DNA of 40,311 nucleotides. It comes from an uncultured Bacteroidales bacterium (lineage in GTDB: Bacteria > Bacteroidota > Bacteroidia > Bacteroidales > UBA932). The position numbers were made by a program, and so were the translations under genes. Positions 7,415 to 15,519 of the stretch are shown here, piece after piece. Location: contig ONJB01000013.1 in NCBI GenBank assembly GCA_900318015.1, positions 1 to 40,311 on the forward strand, written 5' to 3'. The stretch's first letter is position 1, and each line of letters opens with the position of its first letter. Below the pieces are notes generated by a model. That model saw nothing but the letters and a program-made list of their open reading frames with translations. It was not told the DNA's origin and searched no databases.

Positions 7415-10150
7415 TTACTTGACGACCACCGGCGGAGCGGTGGGGACGAAGGGCTGGCGGGCGCTGTTCGCGGCGGCCTTTTTCGCCGACTGGGATGCGC
7501 TCTTGCGGTTCACGGCGTCGTAGGTGAGGAAGTCGTCGAAGCTGGGGTTCTCGCCGCTGCGCTTCATGATCTGCTGGTAGATGGCCCAGCGGGAAGGCGC
7601 GTTGAAGTATTCCAGATCTTCGCGCATCATGCTGTTCGGCGTCGGCCGGTAGGCGCCTTTTTCGTAGAGGGCGCCGCCTTCATGGATCCCGACTTCATTC
7701 TTGTAGCGGTCGTCGGCCAGGAAGGCGCTCCAGCGGATCTTCTGCGGATCGTTCGTGAAGTCCACGTTGGCGTACCACCCGTACTTGCTGTACGCATCGT
7801 TATAGTCGGCGATGTGCTCGGCCGGCGGGGTGCCCGCATACTGGCTGTACTCGTCGGCCAGGAAGGCGAAACCGTGGCCGCCGGCCTCGTGGCGTAGCGT
7901 GGAGCCGAAGACCGAAGGATCGTTGTCCATGGACGAAAGGTAGGCCACGCAAGTCTGCCCGTCGGCATACATGAAGGTCGTGCCGGCGTGGCGGCGCGAA
8001 TTGACCAGGACGGTGACGAGCAGGTTGTCCCGGGATTTGATGCCCGGTACCTTCATGGCATATTCGTAACACTTGTCGTTGTTGCCTTCCACATAGGATC
8101 CGTTGCCGAACCGGACGGAAAGGGCGGTCTGACAGCCGTCGCCGATCCGGGCGTTCTTCGAAACCGCCTTCACGGCATACACGTTGAAGCGGTTGCGGAA
8201 CGACTTGTACGGCTCGATGGCGAAGAATTCTTCCATGGACTGCTTCATGACCTTCTCATAGAGGCCGCCTTTGCCCATATCCCGGTCGGTGTAGGCGTCG
8301 CCCATGAACACCAGGTCGATGCCCTTCCCGACAGAGGCTTTCTGCAGCGTCATCACTTCGCCGTCCTTCGAATAGTCGGTGGATTCGTAGGTGTCGGGGA
8401 TTTCTGCAGGGCCCAGCAGGGTTTCCAGGAACGGAATCAAGTCGGAGGATGCCGTCTTTCCATACCGTTTCCGGACCGGATCCGAATAGTCGTCGAAGGA
8501 GCTGAACAGGACATTGCCGTCCTGATCATAAACCTCGGCCACCGGAACTTTCCGGAAGTAGGAATCACTGTATTTTGTGAAATAATAGTTGTACCACTGG
8601 TCGTAGCCTTTTTTGATGCATTCTGCTTTCTGCGCCGGGTAATCGTAGAAGAGTTGCTCGAAACCTTCCTCGGCCTGGATCGTGGCAATGACTTCCAGGC
8701 CGTCCTGCTTGTACTTGTCGTAATACCGTTTCAGGGCGGGCATCAGTTCCTTGGACCACGGGCACCAGAGGGCCCACATGATATAGACCGTGTATTTGTT
8801 CTGCTTGACCACTTCCGGAATGGAGAAGGTGGTGCCGTCGAGGTTTTCCAGCCGCTGGCCTTCGAACCAATAATGGTAGCCGGGAATATCCAGGTCGGAG
8901 ATGTCGAAGCCATAACCCGGCTTCTGCCATAGGTTGCTTTCTTTGAGGAAGGCTTTCACATCGTCCCGACTGTGGAGAAAGTGGGAGATTTTTCCGGACA
9001 GGCAGTTGTTGTACACGGACATGAACCCGCTATAAGGAGCCCAAGTGTCGGGAATACTGCCGGAGAACAGATTGTGGCCGACATTCAGATACTCCAGGAC
9101 CGGGGACTGGAGGCTCCGGGGCAGGGGGCCGGCCATCGACGGATTGATATGGACCTCGAAGTGCTTCAACTTTTTCATGTCCCCGAAAACGTCGGGCAGC
9201 GAGGTCATGCCGGTGCTCTCGAGGGTTATCCATTCCAGGCCGGTCAGCTTGCGGAACGAATCCGGCAGCGATCCCGTCACGCCCGGTTCGTCCACGATGT
9301 GGAATTCGGTAAGCATATCGCCGAAATCCCCGATGCAATCCGGAACCTCCCGGTTGACTCCGAACCCTTGGACCCAGATCTTGACGGTTTCGGTATTGGG
9401 ATTGAAAGAGAAGCCGGGCCCTTCTTCCCCCGGAGTCCAGGGACGATTCGTCCATGTCTGGGCGCCCCAGGCTTCATAGACGCGATTCATGATTTCCAGG
9501 GCTTCGCTCTTCCTGCTTCGTTTTTCTTGTTCGAAGGTCAGGACGATGGGATCGACCTTGCCGTCCTTGTCCTTGACGGTGACCTTCCCGGAGCGGGCTT
9601 CGGTCGCTTTGTTTTCGGCGATCGAGAATTCCAGTTTCCCGCTCGTGAGCGCTCTCGTCTTGACAAACGTGATCCAGGACTGGGCGCCGCTTTCCACTTC
9701 GACGGTGAACTCGGTGTTGTATTGGATGTCGACAGTAAAGGTTCCGCCCTCGGCCGGAATCTTGTTCACGGTTCCCACCTGGATGGTGGTCTTGGCTTCC
9801 TGCTTCACGGCGACGGAAGCGGACAGGCCTTTGCTCTTGAAAGTGACCGAGCCGTTCGTCTCGTTCCCGGAACTCGCAGCGGCGGCCGTAATGGTCACGG
9901 TAGCATCCCCTTTGCCGGAAGTGGGGGAAACGGTGATGCCCTGGCCGTCGGCGCTGGCCGTCCAGTCATTGTTTGCGGTGACCTGGACGGTCTGGGAGCC
10001 GCCGGCCTGGGGGAAGGACAGGCTGGTCACACTGACTTTCAGGACCGGATCGACGGTGGGGGTCGGCGTGGGTTCTGGTTCGTTCTTGGATTGGCAGGCC
10101 TGCATCAGCAGGAGTGTCAGACAGAAAAGAAGGTTAAGGGTTCGTTTCAT
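7415..10150 (-). CDS. BACON/LRR/thioredoxin-like M64 (IgA-type) peptidase lipoprotein
   Basis: The 911-residue protein begins with a lipoprotein signal whose lipobox ends LMQAC (Cys19). Two BACON-type beta domains (about 38-118 and 122-210) are followed by leucine-rich repeats without clear ends (about 250-395), a TlpA/thioredoxin-like domain (about 430-600) and an M64 metallopeptidase domain (about 605-885). The peptidase motif HEAGGHGFAFLADEY at 754-768 supplies zinc-binding His754 and His759, catalytic Glu755 and the downstream DEY of M64 enzymes. The thioredoxin-like active site reads WCPWS (462-466), so the second cysteine of the usual CxxC is a serine. It is probably displayed on the outer surface and acts on host glycoproteins or immunoglobulin; the substrate is inferred from the family. 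It is the last gene of a four-gene operon, 16 bases after the previous stop. Confidence 0.9.
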   Translation of the reverse strand: MKRTLNLLFCLTLLLMQACQSKNEPEPTPTPTVDPVLKVSVTSLSFPQAGGSQTVQVTANNDWTASADGQGITVSPTSGKGDATVTITAAAASSGNETNGSVTFKSKGLSASVAVKQEAKTTIQVGTVNKIPAEGGTFTVDIQYNTEFTVEVESGAQSWITFVKTRALTSGKLEFSIAENKATEARSGKVTVKDKDGKVDPIVLTFEQEKRSRKSEALEIMNRVYEAWGAQTWTNRPWTPGEEGPGFSFNPNTETVKIWVQGFGVNREVPDCIGDFGDMLTEFHIVDEPGVTGSLPDSFRKLTGLEWITLESTGMTSLPDVFGDMKKLKHFEVHINPSMAGPLPRSLQSPVLEYLNVGHNLFSGSIPDTWAPYSGFMSVYNNCLSGKISHFLHSRDDVKAFLKESNLWQKPGYGFDISDLDIPGYHYWFEGQRLENLDGTTFSIPEVVKQNKYTVYIMWALWCPWSKELMPALKRYYDKYKQDGLEVIATIQAEEGFEQLFYDYPAQKAECIKKGYDQWYNYYFTKYSDSYFRKVPVAEVYDQDGNVLFSSFDDYSDPVRKRYGKTASSDLIPFLETLLGPAEIPDTYESTDYSKDGEVMTLQKASVGKGIDLVFMGDAYTDRDMGKGGLYEKVMKQSMEEFFAIEPYKSFRNRFNVYAVKAVSKNARIGDGCQTALSVRFGNGSYVEGNNDKCYEYAMKVPGIKSRDNLLVTVLVNSRRHAGTTFMYADGQTCVAYLSSMDNDPSVFGSTLRHEAGGHGFAFLADEYSQYAGTPPAEHIADYNDAYSKYGWYANVDFTNDPQKIRWSAFLADDRYKNEVGIHEGGALYEKGAYRPTPNSMMREDLEYFNAPSRWAIYQQIMKRSGENPSFDDFLTYDAVNRKSASQSAKKAAANSARQPFVPTAPPVVVK

Positions 10151-10166
10151 AGTTAGGTGTCCGATT

Positions 10167-10928
10167 CTATAGATCGTCGATGGGGTTTCTGCCCAGGGTG
10201 CCGGTCGAGGACGTCGTGAAGGCGTTCGTGTACTTCAGGATGACGTGCCAGTTGGATTGGTTCGAGACATCGGCATCCAGGGAGATGGTCCCGTTGGGAA
10301 GGTTGTAGACGGCGAGGTTCCGGTTGACGACCGGATCGATTCCGTATTTACGGGTCAAGTCCGCCTGGAGGTTGTCGTAGGCCTTTTCCAGGGCGTCCCA
10401 GTCGGAGATGACGGGGAAATCGACCCGGACCTCTTGCACCGGATTGCCGGACGGGGTCACCTTGCACCCGCTGTAACCGGCGAAATCACCGGTGTAGGCG
10501 CCGTTCCCGGCATTCTTGAAGCCGGCCTTCACCAGGGCCGCCCCGAAGGCCGACAGGGATCCGGTCATGGGAATGCCCTTGAAGGCGAGGGGCGCCGACG
10601 CCGTGGTGGTCGTGGACGGAGTTTGCGTGGTCTGAGTCTGGGTGGAAGGTTGCTGGCCCTTGTATTTCCCGATGCCCAGTTCCCTTTCCAGGTCCTCGAT
10701 GTCGGGGTCCTGGTTCGAAGTCGTTCCGGAGGGTTGTTTCTTCGGGCTGAACCAGCCGCCGGATTCCTCCGAGCTTCCCTTCCCAGATCCGATGGTACCG
10801 CCCGTTTCGCCCGAACCGCCGGGCAGGGTAATCACGCTCCCGAATTGCCTGGAACACCACCGCACGGCGAGGAAAATGACGGCCACGGTGATAACCAGCC
10901 GGAGGAGTTTCTTCAATCCATTCTGCAT
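10167..10928 (-). CDS. membrane-anchored protein of a conserved Bacteroidetes type, function unknown
   Basis: The 253-residue protein has one N-terminal hydrophobic segment (about 7-23). A Gly/Ser/Thr/Gln-rich linker (about 30-110) contains a charged DIEDLERELGIGKYKG island. A globular domain (about 115-235) follows, opening with FKGIPMTGSLSAFGAALVKA. This opening resembles a domain I have seen in many uncharacterised Bacteroidetes proteins (F-G-P--G---F---L---GF), but I know no function for it. The anchor would place the globular part in the periplasm. It sits 25 bases after the hydrolase gene and 16 before the M64 gene, so the four genes are very likely one transcript. Confidence 0.75.
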   Translation of the reverse strand: MQNGLKKLLRLVITVAVIFLAVRWCSRQFGSVITLPGGSGETGGTIGSGKGSSEESGGWFSPKKQPSGTTSNQDPDIEDLERELGIGKYKGQQPSTQTQTTQTPSTTTTASAPLAFKGIPMTGSLSAFGAALVKAGFKNAGNGAYTGDFAGYSGCKVTPSGNPVQEVRVDFPVISDWDALEKAYDNLQADLTRKYGIDPVVNRNLAVYNLPNGTISLDADVSNQSNWHVILKYTNAFTTSSTGTLGRNPIDDL

Positions 10929-10953
10929 ATTCTCAGTTGTTTAGCGTTAAGTC

Positions 10954-12318
10954 TTATCTTCTCGGACCGTTCTGGCGCTGCGGCACCTCGGGCGCCGTGA
11001 GCACCTGGGCGTTCATCCACTCGAAGATGTTCGCATGGCCCTGCGGGGCGACGGAACCGCCGCCGTCGTTGCTGGGCTTGACGTCGCCGGTGGTCTGCTC
11101 CTGGGATTTGGTCACCGCGTCGTTGAAGAGGTAGCACCAGGAGAAGTGGCCCATCAGCCGCTGGCCCGGATTGTCGATGCCCTGCACGTTTTCGAACATG
11201 GACATCCAGACGTTCTTGGCGCCGGCTTTCACCATCCGCTGGAACGTGGGGATGCAGTGGGTCTTGGGATCGACGGTCGTGTCGTCATAGGATTGGACGA
11301 TCCAGATGTTCTCCTCCGCGAGGGCCTTGATCTCGTTGTCCGAGATGTTCTCGTCCAGATACGCCTCGCAGGTGGGATAGGCCGCCGCGAAGTATCTGGG
11401 GTTGCGGATCAGCATGTGCATGGTCATATAGCCGCCGTTCGAGCAGCCGCCGAGGTAGATCCGGTTCCGGTCCACGTCGGGATGCTTGTCCACATAGTCG
11501 TCGATGCAGGATTTCAGCACGTCGGCATAGAGGGAAGGGTATTCCCCATGGCCGAAGCCCTTGGAGGTGCCCATCCACATGGTCTGGCACTGGATGGAGA
11601 GGACATAGGCGCCGTCAGCGCCGCCTTCGGTCGTGAAGTGCGACTGGATCTCGGGGCGGATTAGGGAGACGACCTCGTTGCCGAGCAGGGTGATGGACAC
11701 GTCGACACCGCCTTCACCGCCGCCGTGGAGCCAGATGACCAGCGGATTGGCCTTTCCGTCGCCCTTGAGCGACCAGGGCTCGTAGGCGGCATAGGTGAGC
11801 GTCTCTTCACCGGGCTTGCCGGTGCTCTTGCCGGTGAAGGTCCCCTTGTTGAAATAGTCGGCCTCGGAGAGGAAATCCTTCAGGGCCTTGTCCGTCTTGC
11901 ATTCGATGGCGGTGAACTTCTGCTTGCCGACTTTCAGGACCTTGCCTTTCTTCAGGCCGACCTCGATGCTGTACTGGTCTCTCCAGACGCCGTCGCCCTT
12001 GGCCAGGCCCAGGCCGCGGCCTGCGGCTTTCTCAAGACCCAGGGCGATGTACGCGCCGTCCGGGTCGAACGCGCCCCGGGCGTCGGAGGGGTAGACGGAC
12101 AGGACGTTCCGGTCCGTGCCGTTCGTGTTGACAGTGAAAACGGAAGGGTCGAGGTTGTCCAGCTTGATTTCCGGCTTCACCACGACGAGGTTCACGGCGG
12201 TGGAGGCCTCATAGGTGGTCACGCCGACCACTTGCGGCTCCATCTTCAGCGTCTGTGCGCTGGCGGCGGCCGCGATGGTCATCGCCACGGCGGCGAGGGT
12301 TGTTCTGATCAGGTCCAT
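10954..12318 (-). CDS. secreted alpha/beta hydrolase (esterase/peptidase type)
   Basis: The 454-residue protein has a signal peptide ending near AAAASAQ. An Ig-like or beta-rich N-terminal region (about 20-160) is followed by an alpha/beta hydrolase domain. HGGG at about 198-201 forms the oxyanion hole. Ser293 in GGCSNGGY is the nucleophile. SYDDTTVD supplies a candidate acid and GHFSW a candidate catalytic histidine near the end. The layout resembles PHB-depolymerase-like and feruloyl-esterase-like enzymes, often annotated as prolyl oligopeptidase family. The protein would be periplasmic or exported. It follows the esterase gene at 12342 by 23 bases. The true ester or peptide substrate is unknown. 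Confidence 0.85.
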   Translation of the reverse strand: MDLIRTTLAAVAMTIAAAASAQTLKMEPQVVGVTTYEASTAVNLVVVKPEIKLDNLDPSVFTVNTNGTDRNVLSVYPSDARGAFDPDGAYIALGLEKAAGRGLGLAKGDGVWRDQYSIEVGLKKGKVLKVGKQKFTAIECKTDKALKDFLSEADYFNKGTFTGKSTGKPGEETLTYAAYEPWSLKGDGKANPLVIWLHGGGEGGVDVSITLLGNEVVSLIRPEIQSHFTTEGGADGAYVLSIQCQTMWMGTSKGFGHGEYPSLYADVLKSCIDDYVDKHPDVDRNRIYLGGCSNGGYMTMHMLIRNPRYFAAAYPTCEAYLDENISDNEIKALAEENIWIVQSYDDTTVDPKTHCIPTFQRMVKAGAKNVWMSMFENVQGIDNPGQRLMGHFSWCYLFNDAVTKSQEQTTGDVKPSNDGGGSVAPQGHANIFEWMNAQVLTAPEVPQRQNGPRR

Positions 12319-12341
12319 AATAAGTCAGTTCGTTCTAATCA

Positions 12342-13205
12342 TCATTTGGCGAAATTGCGCGAAGCGAAGGGCAGGGAGAGGCGGAGGGCGGTGTGCCAGT
12401 ATTCCCATCCGTGCCAGCCGTCGCGGATGCGGAGCTCGCTGCGGACGCGGCGGGCGCGCATCTTCTGGAAGAGGGCGACGGACAGGTCCATCAGGCCGTC
12501 GTCGTCGCCGCAGTCGAAGAACCACTTCACGGTGCGGAGCTGCTCCAGCGTCGCGTCATCGGCGTTGTCGATGAAATCGAGGGCGGAGTGCTCGCGGACG
12601 GCCTTGTTCACCAGGTAGAACTTGTCCTTTTCCATGTCTTCCCGCACGGAACTGTCCAGCCATGCGCTCATCGCGTAGCAGCTGGAGAACATGTCCGGGT
12701 GGCGCTGGGCGTAGACGGTGCTGCCGCCGCCGCCCATAGACAGACCCATCACGGCGCGGTGCTGCTTGTCGCCGTAGACCTTGTAGCGGGCCTCGACCGT
12801 GGGAATCAGCTCCTTGAAGAAGAAATCCTCGTAAGGATGGCCGGGCATGTTGAAGTAGCCGTTCCAGTTGTTGTGGATGTCGGGATCGCCGGCGTTGGGC
12901 ATGATGATGACCATCGGCACGATCTCGCCGCTGGCGATGAGCTCGTCGACCACGTCCTTCATGTGGCCCGTGGTCGCCCAGTCCTTATAGGTGCCGTACA
13001 GGCCGTGGAGGAGATAGACGACCGGGTACTTGGCGTCCGAGGCGGCGTCAAAACCGGCGGGCAGGTACACGTTGATGTCGACAGGACCCCCGAGCAGGGG
13101 ACTTTCCACCTGGTCGGCGCGGATTACACTCTGACGGAGCGGCTGGCCGAGGACGGCCGGAAGGAGCAGCAGGCCTGCGAGGAGGCTGGTCATCAATCTT
13201 TTCAT
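12342..13205 (-). CDS. secreted esterase of the esterase D / feruloyl esterase type
   Basis: The 287-residue protein starts MKRLMTSLLAGLLLLPAVLG, a clear signal peptide. VNVYLP-like and YPVVYLLHGLYG segments and the nucleophile Ser156 in GLSMGGGG identify the PF00756 esterase fold. DCGDDDGL and HGWEYWHTAL hold the likely acid and histidine of the triad. The start at 13205 is chosen because it begins the signal peptide and lies 18 bases downstream of the TAAATTTG element at 13223-13230; the longer open frame runs into the divergent gene. It probably removes acyl groups (acetyl or feruloyl) from plant or host glycans and is first gene of the operon ending in the M64 peptidase. Confidence 0.88.
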   Translation of the reverse strand: MKRLMTSLLAGLLLLPAVLGQPLRQSVIRADQVESPLLGGPVDINVYLPAGFDAASDAKYPVVYLLHGLYGTYKDWATTGHMKDVVDELIASGEIVPMVIIMPNAGDPDIHNNWNGYFNMPGHPYEDFFFKELIPTVEARYKVYGDKQHRAVMGLSMGGGGSTVYAQRHPDMFSSCYAMSAWLDSSVREDMEKDKFYLVNKAVREHSALDFIDNADDATLEQLRTVKWFFDCGDDDGLMDLSVALFQKMRARRVRSELRIRDGWHGWEYWHTALRLSLPFASRNFAK

Positions 13206-13222
13206 ATCAGTAAGCGATTTCT

Positions 13223-13230
13223 CAAATTTA
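13223..13230 (-). promoter_or_regulatory. -7 element for the esterase-M64 operon
   Basis: On the minus strand TAAATTTG matches TAnnTTTG, 18 bases before the ATG at 13205. No clear TTG lies at the expected -33 position. It faces away from the element at 13294-13301, so the 103-base gap holds two divergent promoters. Confidence 0.5.
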
Positions 13231-13293
13231 GCGATTCTCCCGGTTTTTTCATCGTTTTTGGGAAAATGTTTTCGATTCGCACCGGAAAAATGC

Positions 13294-13301
13294 CTATCTT
13301 T
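13294..13301 (+). promoter_or_regulatory. -7 element for the SpoIID-fusion operon
   Basis: TATCTTTA is one base off TAnnTTTG and lies only 7 bases before the ATG at 13309. Transcription would begin at or next to the start codon, giving a nearly leaderless message. No convincing -33 TTG is seen. Confidence 0.4.
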
Positions 13302-13308
13302 ACCCAGT

Positions 13309-15519
13309 ATGGCAATCGACATCGACAAATTCGTCCATGACCAGCTGTCGGTCTGGCCGGCCGTCGCGGCGAAGTACCGGGCCCTCAAGAGCGCCCAGAC
13401 CCGCCAGATGACCATCGGCGGCATCCTCGCCACCCTCCAGTCGAATCCGGGCCGGATGCCCATCTTCGACCACGGCTGCCCGCTGTGCGAGGAGAACTAC
13501 CTCGAGCATCAGCATTTCCTCCCGTTCGAAGGCCGCAAGGGCCGGAAATACCGCATCCTGGTGAACCGGGCGCCCATCTTCCCGAACCACCTCGTGATCA
13601 CGCGCGACGTGCACGTGCCCCAGACCATCTGGCACCGCTATCCGGACATGCTGGACCTCGCCGTCCAGTTCCCGGACTACGTCATCTTCTACAACAGTCC
13701 CTACAGCGGCACCACCGTTCCCGGCCATGCCCATTTCCAGGCCTGCCCCAAAGGGTATATGCCCCTGGAACGGATCGCCGGCCGGCTGCTCCACAATATC
13801 GCGATGAACGGGGGGCAGGTCCCGGAAAGCCTTTCCGCCAATGTCTCTTTCGTGGCTTCGGTCCGGGATGCCCAATTGTTCCATTACAAGCACTTTACCC
13901 GGGGTGTCTTCCTGCTCCGCGCGGAGACGTCCAAGTCCATGGCGAAGATGTTCTACCGCCTCCTGGATTGCTGCGACCTCGCGGAAGGGGAGACCGAGCC
14001 CCGTTTCAACGCCCTCACCTTCTTCAGCGAAGGCGAGTACCGCGCCGTCGTGACCTGCAGGGCGGCCCACCGCCCGCACCATTTCTATGCGGAAGGGGAG
14101 GACCACTTCGCCCTGAGTCCCGGCGCGGCGGACATGGCCGGTTTCTTCGTGATTCCGGAAGTGTCCGATTACGAGCGGCTTACACCGAAGATCCTGACGG
14201 ATATCCTCCAGGAAATCTCCCTCTCCGAGAAGCAGGAGGAGCGCCTCCTTTGGCGCCTCGTCCGCACCCAGCCCAAGATCGAGGTCGGCATCCTTTCCGG
14301 CCCGGAAATCACCTTCGAGATCATCTCGGACGGCGCCGGACCGCAGAAGGTTTCCTACCGCGAAGGCAAGATCGACTATAACGGCACCCTGTACGACGAA
14401 CTCGTCTTCGAGGCGCCCACCATCTCCACCCTGTTCGCAGAACCGTCGTTCATCCTGTACGGGGTCACGATCGGCGTGGACTTCCATTGGCAGCGACAGC
14501 AGGACCAGCAGTTCGCCGGCACCCTCAAGTTCATCGTGGACGAAGGAAAAGTGGTGGCTGTCAATGTGATCGGCGTCGAGGACTACCTCCTCAGCGTCAT
14601 CTCCTCCGAGATGAAGGCGACCGCCTCGCCGGAATTCCTGAAGGCCCATGCAGTCATTTCCCGCTCCTGGGTGATGGCGCAGATTGCTCACCGGAAATCC
14701 CGGAAGAAGGCTTCCGCGCCCTATTCCTTCGACAACGTACCTTCCCTCGTGACCTGGCTGGACGCATCCCGGCCGGCCGAAGAGGGCCAGCCCGTCGGCG
14801 AGATCGTCAAATGGTTCGACCACGACGACCACCACCATTTCGACGTGTGCGCCGACGACCATTGCCAGCGCTACCAGGGGCTGACCCTGGCGGTGGGGGA
14901 GAAGGTCCGGGCCGCCATCGACGAGACCTGGGGCCTTACGCTCCGCTCGGGCGGAGAACTGGTCGACGCCCGCTTCTACAAGTGCTGCGGCGGCAGGACC
15001 GAGCTTTTCTCCACGGCCTGGGCCGACGAAGACTACCCCTACCTGACGGTCCACGACGACCCTTGGTGCGATACCCATGACAAGGAAATCCTGGGCCAGG
15101 TCCTGAACGATTACGACCTGGAAACGGAAGATTTCCACGACTGGACCGTCCGATACGGGCGCGCGGAGCTCGCCGCCCTCATCGCGAAGCGGTCGGGCGT
15201 GGACATCGGCGACCTCGTCGCCCTGGAACCCCTCGAACGGGGCGGCTCCGGGCGCATCAAGAAACTCCGCATCGTCGGCTCCAAGGCCACGCTTACCATA
15301 GGCAAGGAACTGATCATCCGGCGTTTCCTCTCTGAAAGTCACCTGTACAGTTCCTGGTTCGACGTGGAGATGACCGATGACGAAGTCGTCCTCCACGGCC
15401 ATGGGTGGGGCCATGGCGTAGGCTTGTGCCAGATCGGTGCCGCCGTCATGGCCGCCCACGGAAAAACCTTTGAAGAAATCCTTGCTTTCTACTATCCCGG
15501 AACAACCCTCGAACGATGA
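13309..15519 (+). CDS. GalT/HIT-like (DUF4922) domain fused to SpoIID domain
   Basis: The 736-residue protein joins two parts. Residues about 50-330 carry GCPLC at 56-60 and HAHFQ at 140-144, the His-x-His-x-Gln signature of GalT-like nucleotidylyl transferases in the HIT superfamily, in a DUF4922-like setting. Residues about 340-735 are a SpoIID/LytB domain: VEDYLLSVISSEM, the LKAHAVISRSWVM helix, and the terminal GHGWGHGVGLCQIGA. SpoIID proteins are peptidoglycan lytic transglycosylases acting on peptide-free glycan. No signal peptide is visible, which is odd for a wall-active domain and suggests cytoplasmic action on imported muropeptides or a non-classical export route. The gene overlaps ampG by ATGA and leads a peptidoglycan-recycling operon. 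The ATG at 13309 follows directly on the promoter element. Confidence 0.85.
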   Translation: MAIDIDKFVHDQLSVWPAVAAKYRALKSAQTRQMTIGGILATLQSNPGRMPIFDHGCPLCEENYLEHQHFLPFEGRKGRKYRILVNRAPIFPNHLVITRDVHVPQTIWHRYPDMLDLAVQFPDYVIFYNSPYSGTTVPGHAHFQACPKGYMPLERIAGRLLHNIAMNGGQVPESLSANVSFVASVRDAQLFHYKHFTRGVFLLRAETSKSMAKMFYRLLDCCDLAEGETEPRFNALTFFSEGEYRAVVTCRAAHRPHHFYAEGEDHFALSPGAADMAGFFVIPEVSDYERLTPKILTDILQEISLSEKQEERLLWRLVRTQPKIEVGILSGPEITFEIISDGAGPQKVSYREGKIDYNGTLYDELVFEAPTISTLFAEPSFILYGVTIGVDFHWQRQQDQQFAGTLKFIVDEGKVVAVNVIGVEDYLLSVISSEMKATASPEFLKAHAVISRSWVMAQIAHRKSRKKASAPYSFDNVPSLVTWLDASRPAEEGQPVGEIVKWFDHDDHHHFDVCADDHCQRYQGLTLAVGEKVRAAIDETWGLTLRSGGELVDARFYKCCGGRTELFSTAWADEDYPYLTVHDDPWCDTHDKEILGQVLNDYDLETEDFHDWTVRYGRAELAALIAKRSGVDIGDLVALEPLERGGSGRIKKLRIVGSKATLTIGKELIIRRFLSESHLYSSWFDVEMTDDEVVLHGHGWGHGVGLCQIGAAVMAAHGKTFEEILAFYYPGTTLER

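Noticed and set aside
13300-15459. A 719-codon minus-strand open frame opposite the SpoIID fusion
   Set aside because: It is a mirror frame of GC-rich codons; only the plus-strand product shows the HIT-like and SpoIID motifs.
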